In this document: positions 61,350 through 64,000 of the stretch, one piece after another
How the letters are laid out: the number at the start of each line of letters is the position of its first letter
Numbering within the stretch: the stretch's first letter is position 1
Source: Thermoplasmata archaeon
Lineage (GTDB): Archaea; Thermoplasmatota; Thermoplasmata; RBG-16-68-12; SOIM01
Direction: 5' to 3'
Length of the DNA stretch: 64,000 nucleotides
NCBI GenBank assembly: GCA_023140195.1
Contig: JAGLME010000002.1
Location: 28,420 to 92,419 of the forward strand
Translations under genes and position numbers: made by a program
Notes under the pieces: generated by a model
Databases searched by the model: none
Seen by the model: only the letters and a program-made list of their open reading frames with translations
Told to the model about the DNA's origin: nothing

Positions 61350-62984
61350 CTAGTTCTTGATGACCCTGATGGTGGTCGTACCGTAGAACGCCAGTCCGTC
61401 CTTGAACTCCCCAGCTATCTCAATGACTACCTCTTCTCCAGGTTGGAGCAGCTTCTGCAGTGCCTTCCTGCTGAACTTCAGTATGAGGGCGTCACCGTCG
61501 ATGTCGTGCTTCTTCACCTTCAGTTCGTTCTGCAGGAGCACCGAGTCGATGTCAACGTCCTCGGGACCGTAGCCTCCGGGGAATCTCAGATACGCGGTCA
61601 CCCAATTGCCCTTGCTGTCCAGATTGAGCGTCTGGGGATCAAGTATGAAATCGACTTGAATTGGAGGGCCGATCCTGATCGGATAATGTCTGAGATACAT
61701 TGATGTGTAAGGAATTAGCGTTTCCTTGACCGGTATCCTCACCTGCTGGTATACGGGTTCGGAAGCAAGGACTGACATAAGGAACGGGACCTCCGGATCG
61801 AATCCCAGGTCATCCACCAGGCTGAGGTTGTACAGGGTCTCGTTATCCAATGATAGACTCACCGAATCGCCCGTCTGCCCGTCGATGACGGTCACCTCGG
61901 CGTCCACGAAGGAGTAGAGCTCCAAGAAGCTGTTGGACGTGTTGTACCCCATGTAGGTTGAGGTTGCCAGCACCTCGGTCTCCACGGGAGTGTACTCTCC
62001 AATCGCGAAGTCTTCATCCGATGTCGTCCTCACCAAGAAAGGCTGCTCATCATGTACCGGGTATCCCAGGTCCTCATGTCTCGTTGTCGGCACAGAAGCA
62101 CTGCTCTCACCGGCGAAGCTGAGGGTCGCGATCGTGTCGCCGAACTTGTCCCGGAAATCTACGTCAGCAGCGTCAGGCGTATAGATGTTCGTCCATCCCC
62201 CTGTTCGATATTCGAAGCTGATGTAATCATCGTAAAAGACCGAAGTCCCGAAGCTGCCCATGTATTTGTCAGCGCCTCCCCACGGGCTCGGCCACCAGGG
62301 AAGCTCTTCGAAGAGGTTTACCGCTATTGGTTTGTCCGATTCGATCACCATAGAATACCCCTCGTAGATGGGGGAACTCTTGCCCAGCCAGATGGAGATG
62401 TACGGTGAAACGAACATCCCGTCTAACGTGACTGTCTGTGTGAAAACCTCCCCGTCGTTGGTCAGTCTTTTTGCGGTGAAGGTGGCCTCTTCTGGAGCAT
62501 ATACAACTAGTATATCGTCCTCTGACCCCGAGTCGCCGTTGGCGATGTAGTATTCGGTCTGCAAGCTCATGGCCGGCCTAGCACCCGTCCTGTCCCCGTG
62601 CTGGAGGTGATATTCGTCCTCTCCCGTCTTTATCAGTATCTCTTTGTCGATGACGGTCATGATAGGGTCGTCGGAGTTCATCTCGAGATAGAACCACCTG
62701 TCATCCTCTCCGTAACCCAGGTCCTTGACGTTGTAGTTCGCGAACTCCCTGGGTCCGACCTCGACCTCCACGTCAGCACCGTTCGTTCCTGAAAAGGTGA
62801 CATCGGTCTTCTGCTTGGAGTAGATGTACACGGTCGTGTTAGGAGCATCCTCTCCGATGAACCAGTAGTAAGTGTGGTCAGGTTCCGAAGAAGAACCATC
62901 AGAATAATCGATTAAAGGCTGTCCTGCGACCACGAGCATCGCTGGAACCAGGAAGCTGAGCAAAAGAGCTATCTTGGCTTTCAT
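61350..62984 (-). CDS. Exported beta-rich protein, possibly IgGFc-binding-like
   Basis: 544 residues: signal sequence (AKIALLLSFLVPAMLVVAG), then a long beta-rich region with TEYYIANGDSGSEDDILVVY, GYSMVIESDKPIAVNLFEEL and GSFGTSVFYDDYISFEYRTG, which recalls the IgGFc-binding-type N-terminal domain of bacterial and animal surface proteins. The final 110 residues (VDFILDPQTLNLDSKGNWVT to IAGEFKDGLAFYG) match a small C-terminal module common in archaeal exported proteins. No membrane helix follows. GGGGGAG lies before ATG 62984. The function is unknown. Confidence 0.7.
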   Translation of the reverse strand: MKAKIALLLSFLVPAMLVVAGQPLIDYSDGSSSEPDHTYYWFIGEDAPNTTVYIYSKQKTDVTFSGTNGADVEVEVGPREFANYNVKDLGYGEDDRWFYLEMNSDDPIMTVIDKEILIKTGEDEYHLQHGDRTGARPAMSLQTEYYIANGDSGSEDDILVVYAPEEATFTAKRLTNDGEVFTQTVTLDGMFVSPYISIWLGKSSPIYEGYSMVIESDKPIAVNLFEELPWWPSPWGGADKYMGSFGTSVFYDDYISFEYRTGGWTNIYTPDAADVDFRDKFGDTIATLSFAGESSASVPTTRHEDLGYPVHDEQPFLVRTTSDEDFAIGEYTPVETEVLATSTYMGYNTSNSFLELYSFVDAEVTVIDGQTGDSVSLSLDNETLYNLSLVDDLGFDPEVPFLMSVLASEPVYQQVRIPVKETLIPYTSMYLRHYPIRIGPPIQVDFILDPQTLNLDSKGNWVTAYLRFPGGYGPEDVDIDSVLLQNELKVKKHDIDGDALILKFSRKALQKLLQPGEEVVIEIAGEFKDGLAFYGTTTIRVIKN

Positions 62985-63107
62985 TCTTAATCTCCCCCTT
63001 TAGGTGTGAATAACATCCCTTAGGATGGTATTAGCATGTGTGTCTGTCCCTAATAAGAGTTACGACAGCCCCCACTGGACTCAGGTTTGATAACACCCTT
63101 GAAAGAC

Positions 63108-63120
63108 AATATATATAAAC
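63108..63120 (+). promoter_or_regulatory. Box A promoter of the eS1 gene
   Basis: AATATATATAAAC is a strong archaeal TATA box; transcription would start near 63140, leaving a short leader with AAGGAG before the ATG at 63158. Confidence 0.65.
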
Positions 63121-63157
63121 ACTGACAGTATTGGCAAGGAAACCGAAGGAGAAGTGC

Positions 63158-64000
63158 ATGGCGAAGAAAGGCAGGGCAGCTGCAAGAAAGGTCAAGGACA
63201 AATGGAAGGCCAAGAACTGGTACAATCTGATTGCGCCGACCATGTTCAACAAGGCAATGATAGGCGAGACTCTGGCGGATGATCCGGAGCTGCTCGTGGG
63301 CAGGGTATCCGAGGTCACGGTCCAGGACCTGACAGGCGATTTCAGCAAGATGCACATCAAACTGGCCTTCAAGATCCAGGACGTCAGAGGGAGCGATGCG
63401 CACACTCAGTTCGTCGGTCATGACCTTACAAGTGATTACGTCAGAAGGCTGACCCGAAGGAAGAAGACCCGAACGGACACAATACTGGATATCACCACCA
63501 CGGACGGCACCAGGCTCAGGGTGAAACCGATGGCCATTGCCGACCGGAGGATCCAATCGTCCAAGCAGACCGCGATAAGGGCGATCATGCATAAGGTCGT
63601 GCACAAGGCGGCGAAGGAGAAGACCATCGGCGAGTTCATGAAGGCCATTATCTCGGGCGAACTGGCCAAGAACATAGCCGTTTCCTGCAAACCCATCCAG
63701 CCCCAACAGAGAGTTGAGATCCGCAAATCCGAGGTAATCTCCTTTGGGGAGGTTCCTGAGGAACCTGAGGAGGAGCCGGAACCCGAACCGGAAGAGGAAG
63801 CTGGAGAGGAACTGGAAGAAGAAGCACCAATCGAAGAAAGTGCCGAAGAGGAAACCCCGGAAGTGCCCGTTCCAAAGGAAGAGGCGCCGGTCGAGGAACC
63901 TGTCGAGGAGATTCCTGCGGTTCCTGCGGAAGAACCCCCTGAAGAGGCCCCACCCGAGGAGACTCCTGAGGAACCACCGGAAGAACCACCGGAAGAACCA
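63158..64000 (+). CDS. rps3ae: Ribosomal protein eS1 (S3Ae) with long acidic tail, 3' end outside window
   Basis: 281 codons are visible, open at the right edge. Residues 1-197 are the eS1 core of the small ribosomal subunit: basic start AKKGRAAARKVKDKWKAKNW, NLIAPTMFNKAMIGET, RRLTRRKKTRTDTILD, AIMHKVVHKAAKEKTIGEFM and KPIQPQQRVEIRKSE. From residue 198 the sequence becomes a Glu/Pro tail of at least 84 residues with 40 Glu, 23 Pro and one Lys. Its last part is a 12-base tandem repeat at DNA level. eS1 normally ends close to the core, and ribosomal proteins are basic, so the tail is unusual. The start ATG 63158 follows AAGGAG and the leader promoter. The tail has no stop before the edge. Confidence 0.93.
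   Translation, partial: MAKKGRAAARKVKDKWKAKNWYNLIAPTMFNKAMIGETLADDPELLVGRVSEVTVQDLTGDFSKMHIKLAFKIQDVRGSDAHTQFVGHDLTSDYVRRLTRRKKTRTDTILDITTTDGTRLRVKPMAIADRRIQSSKQTAIRAIMHKVVHKAAKEKTIGEFMKAIISGELAKNIAVSCKPIQPQQRVEIRKSEVISFGEVPEEPEEEPEPEPEEEAGEELEEEAPIEESAEEETPEVPVPKEEAPVEEPVEEIPAVPAEEPPEEAPPEETPEEPPEEPPEEP

Noticed and set aside
63648..63989. 113-codon minus-strand frame rich in Pro, Leu and Gln
   Set aside because: It is the antisense shadow of the eS1 acidic tail.

Overview
The window reads as chromosomal DNA of an archaeon, most likely a non-extremophilic Thermoplasmatota (Euryarchaeota) lineage of the sediment or anoxic type. The evidence is archaeal information-processing genes (deoxyhypusine synthase, Hef-type helicase, RFC small subunit, ATP-dependent DNA ligase, archaeal GluRS, ribosomal protein eS1, TtuA/NcsA-type tRNA thiolase), a UbiD-family enzyme resembling archaeal anhydromevalonate phosphate decarboxylase, archaeal box A promoters (often about 26 bases before a leaderless start codon), and exported proteins with PKD, NosD-type beta-helix and kelch modules. 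The lineage is an inference; no 16S rRNA gene is present.

Layout. 1-7.0 kb: end of a HAD hydrolase, then leftward genes for deoxyhypusine synthase, a nuclease-less Hef-like helicase, a secreted M6 metalloprotease and the UbiD-family decarboxylase. 7.1-11.7 kb: rightward GluRS, a polytopic membrane protein, an SlyD-like prolyl isomerase and a class I/II aminotransferase. 11.7-21.3 kb: a membrane-anchored macroglobulin-like protein with a cytosolic zinc ribbon, an HTH-STAND-like ATPase, and a divergent 1754-residue surface protein whose promoter carries a strong palindrome. 21.3-25.4 kb: HAD protein, MagIII/Nth-like glycosylase, PAP2 phosphatase, roadblock protein and small orphan membrane genes. 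25.4-32.3 kb: two paralogous kelch surface proteins with matching leaderless promoters; the second ends in a cytosolic PHD/RING-like zinc finger. 32.4-36.1 kb: small proteins, an M29-like protein, and a thiL-amrS-membrane-protein operon. 36.07-40.1 kb: tRNA-Gly(GCC), a beta-helix/PKD exoprotein and two back-to-back AbrB/PIN modules. 40.2-50 kb: tandem-thioredoxin exported protein, rfcS, ttuA, purA, a two-gene membrane/coiled-coil unit, and a serS-purB-lig operon. 50-63 kb: a second NosD-like exoprotein, a second M29-like protein, two probable microproteins, and five further exported or membrane proteins and small genes, including a membrane-anchored two-winged-helix regulator with an extracellular beta-helix. 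The window ends inside eS1, which has an extraordinary acidic Glu/Pro tail.

How the genes work together. The dominant theme is the cell surface: eleven large exported proteins are scattered among housekeeping genes. Several span the membrane once and carry a cytosolic domain that could transmit a signal (zinc ribbon, PHD/RING-like finger, double winged helix). Peptide use is suggested by the M6 protease, the aminotransferase and the two M29-like proteins. No transposase, CRISPR array, rRNA or replication origin was seen. Functional statements rest on motif reading by eye; no database search or structure prediction was run.
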